From contig OZ242974.1 in the NCBI GenBank assembly GCA_965211775.1, forward strand, positions 62,001-126,000: DNA of 64,000 bases, written 5' to 3'. Shown here in pieces: positions 63,325 to 64,000 of this stretch (its first letter is position 1; each line of letters starts with the position of its first letter). The notes under the pieces were generated by a model. That model ran no database searches. It worked only from the letters and a program-made list of their open reading frames with translations, and was not told the DNA's origin. The DNA is from Thiodiazotropha sp040506975 (GTDB taxonomy: Bacteria; Pseudomonadota; Gammaproteobacteria; Chromatiales; Chromatiaceae). A program made the translations under genes and the position numbers.

Positions 63325-63909
63325 GTGGCACACCCCCCCGTCAAACTTATCGTCGGCCTGGGTAATCCCGGAGCGGACTATGAAGAGACCCGCCATAATG
63401 CAGGGTTCCGGTTTGTTGACAGGCTGGCCCGGCAACACCATCAAGCCTTTCGCAACGAGTCGCGCCACCACGGGTTGGTGTGCAAACTGACTATTGCCGG
63501 CGAAGAAGTACGCCTCCTAAAACCCATAACTTATATGAACCGAAGTGGTCAGGCGGTTTCCAGCCTGGCCAACTATTTCCGTATTTCTCCCGACGAAATC
63601 CTTGTGGTACACGATGAACTTGACCTGGAACCGGGTCAGGTACGTCTCAAAACAGGCGGCGGACATGCAGGCCACAACGGCTTAAGGGACATCATGAGCG
63701 CCCTTGGCAGCAGGGATTTCCATCGTCTGCGTATCGGTATCGACCATCCCAACGACCGAAACATGGTGGTCGACTATGTCTTGGGACGCCCATCCAAAAG
63801 CGACCGTGAAGCGATCGACGGCGCCATCGATGATGCCATCGAATGTCTCGATGAAGTCGTAAAAGGCGAATTGGGCAAAGTGATGAATCGCCTGCACGGC
63901 AGCCGTTAG
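63325..63909 (+). CDS. pth: Peptidyl-tRNA hydrolase
   Basis: 194 residues, GTG start. Catalytic and substrate residues are in place: N and H in VGLGNPGADYEETRHNAGF, asparagine in KPITYMNRSGQAV, the catalytic-dyad aspartate in VVHDELDLEPG, and GGGHAGHNGLRDI. It frees tRNA from prematurely released peptides. The rplY-pth pair is a standard gammaproteobacterial arrangement; ychF, which usually follows, would lie beyond the window. Confidence 0.97.
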   Translation: MAHPPVKLIVGLGNPGADYEETRHNAGFRFVDRLARQHHQAFRNESRHHGLVCKLTIAGEEVRLLKPITYMNRSGQAVSSLANYFRISPDEILVVHDELDLEPGQVRLKTGGGHAGHNGLRDIMSALGSRDFHRLRIGIDHPNDRNMVVDYVLGRPSKSDREAIDGAIDDAIECLDEVVKGELGKVMNRLHGSR

Positions 63910-64000
63910 CAATCGCTCCTGCCGCAGCAGAGCACTTCATCTACCATGAAAATAAATGCCGGACCGGCATTATATTAATAATTACTTATAATCTAACTTA

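Overview
The window reads as the chromosome of a gammaproteobacterium. It carries complete str, S10, spc and alpha ribosomal-protein operons, the tRNA-tufB-secE-nusG-rplKAJL-rpoBC block in the order known from E. coli, two tuf genes, and the ampDE, nadC, ispE, prs, rplY and pth housekeeping genes. A single-cysteine DsrC/TusE-type protein, an EgtB-like protein and a CHASE2/FecR envelope cassette fit an environmental or sulfur-oxidising lineage of the Chromatiales type. The lineage assignment is inference; the sequence alone does not name a species.

Layout. 1-5.4 kb (minus strand): envelope sensing and stress genes, namely a CHASE2 sensor cut by the window edge, a LysM-FecR gene broken at two 7-G tracts, an OmpR-type response regulator, an OmpA/TSP3 protein and an MscS channel. 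5.6-8.1 kb (plus): a HugZ-like protein, a TusE/DsrC-like protein and an EgtB-like protein lacking its iron ligands. 8.2-11.35 kb: an IS1380-family element with a second, diverged IS1380-family element nested inside it, both with exact 4-bp target duplications. The pair separates a sigma-28-like promoter from a small flagellar-like gene. 11.6-15.4 kb (minus): nadC, an FKBP isomerase and a DUF1631 gene. 15.9-18.7 kb (plus): a tightly overlapped unit of two DUF1538 membrane proteins, a PII-like protein, a CBS protein and AmpD. 18.7-21.4 kb: an IS1595 element and a second copy of the outer IS1380 element, lying between ampD and ampE. 21.5-24.7 kb: ampE, a histidine phosphatase, an unlisted 27-residue membrane peptide behind a PmrA-box-like promoter, a TrmH/SpoU methyltransferase and a cytochrome b561-type protein.

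24.9-57.3 kb is one long minus-strand run of information-processing genes, read from high to low coordinates: tRNA-Tyr, tRNA-Gly, tRNA-Thr, tuf, tRNA-Trp, secE, nusG, rplK, rplA, rplJ, rplL, rpoB, rpoC, rpsL, rpsG, fusA, tuf, then rpsJ through rplQ. Leader and attenuator structures are visible ahead of rplJ and rpoB, and a terminator-like hairpin lies between rpsN and rpsH. A second IS1595 copy sits just upstream of the tRNA-Tyr promoter. 58.5-64 kb (plus): a TPR lipoprotein, ispE, tRNA-Gln, prs, rplY and pth.

The parts most worth following up are the DUF1538/PII-like/CBS module, the 27-residue peptide with its regulated-looking promoter, the EgtB-like protein without iron ligands, and the ways the insertion sequences have cut into regulatory and operon structure.
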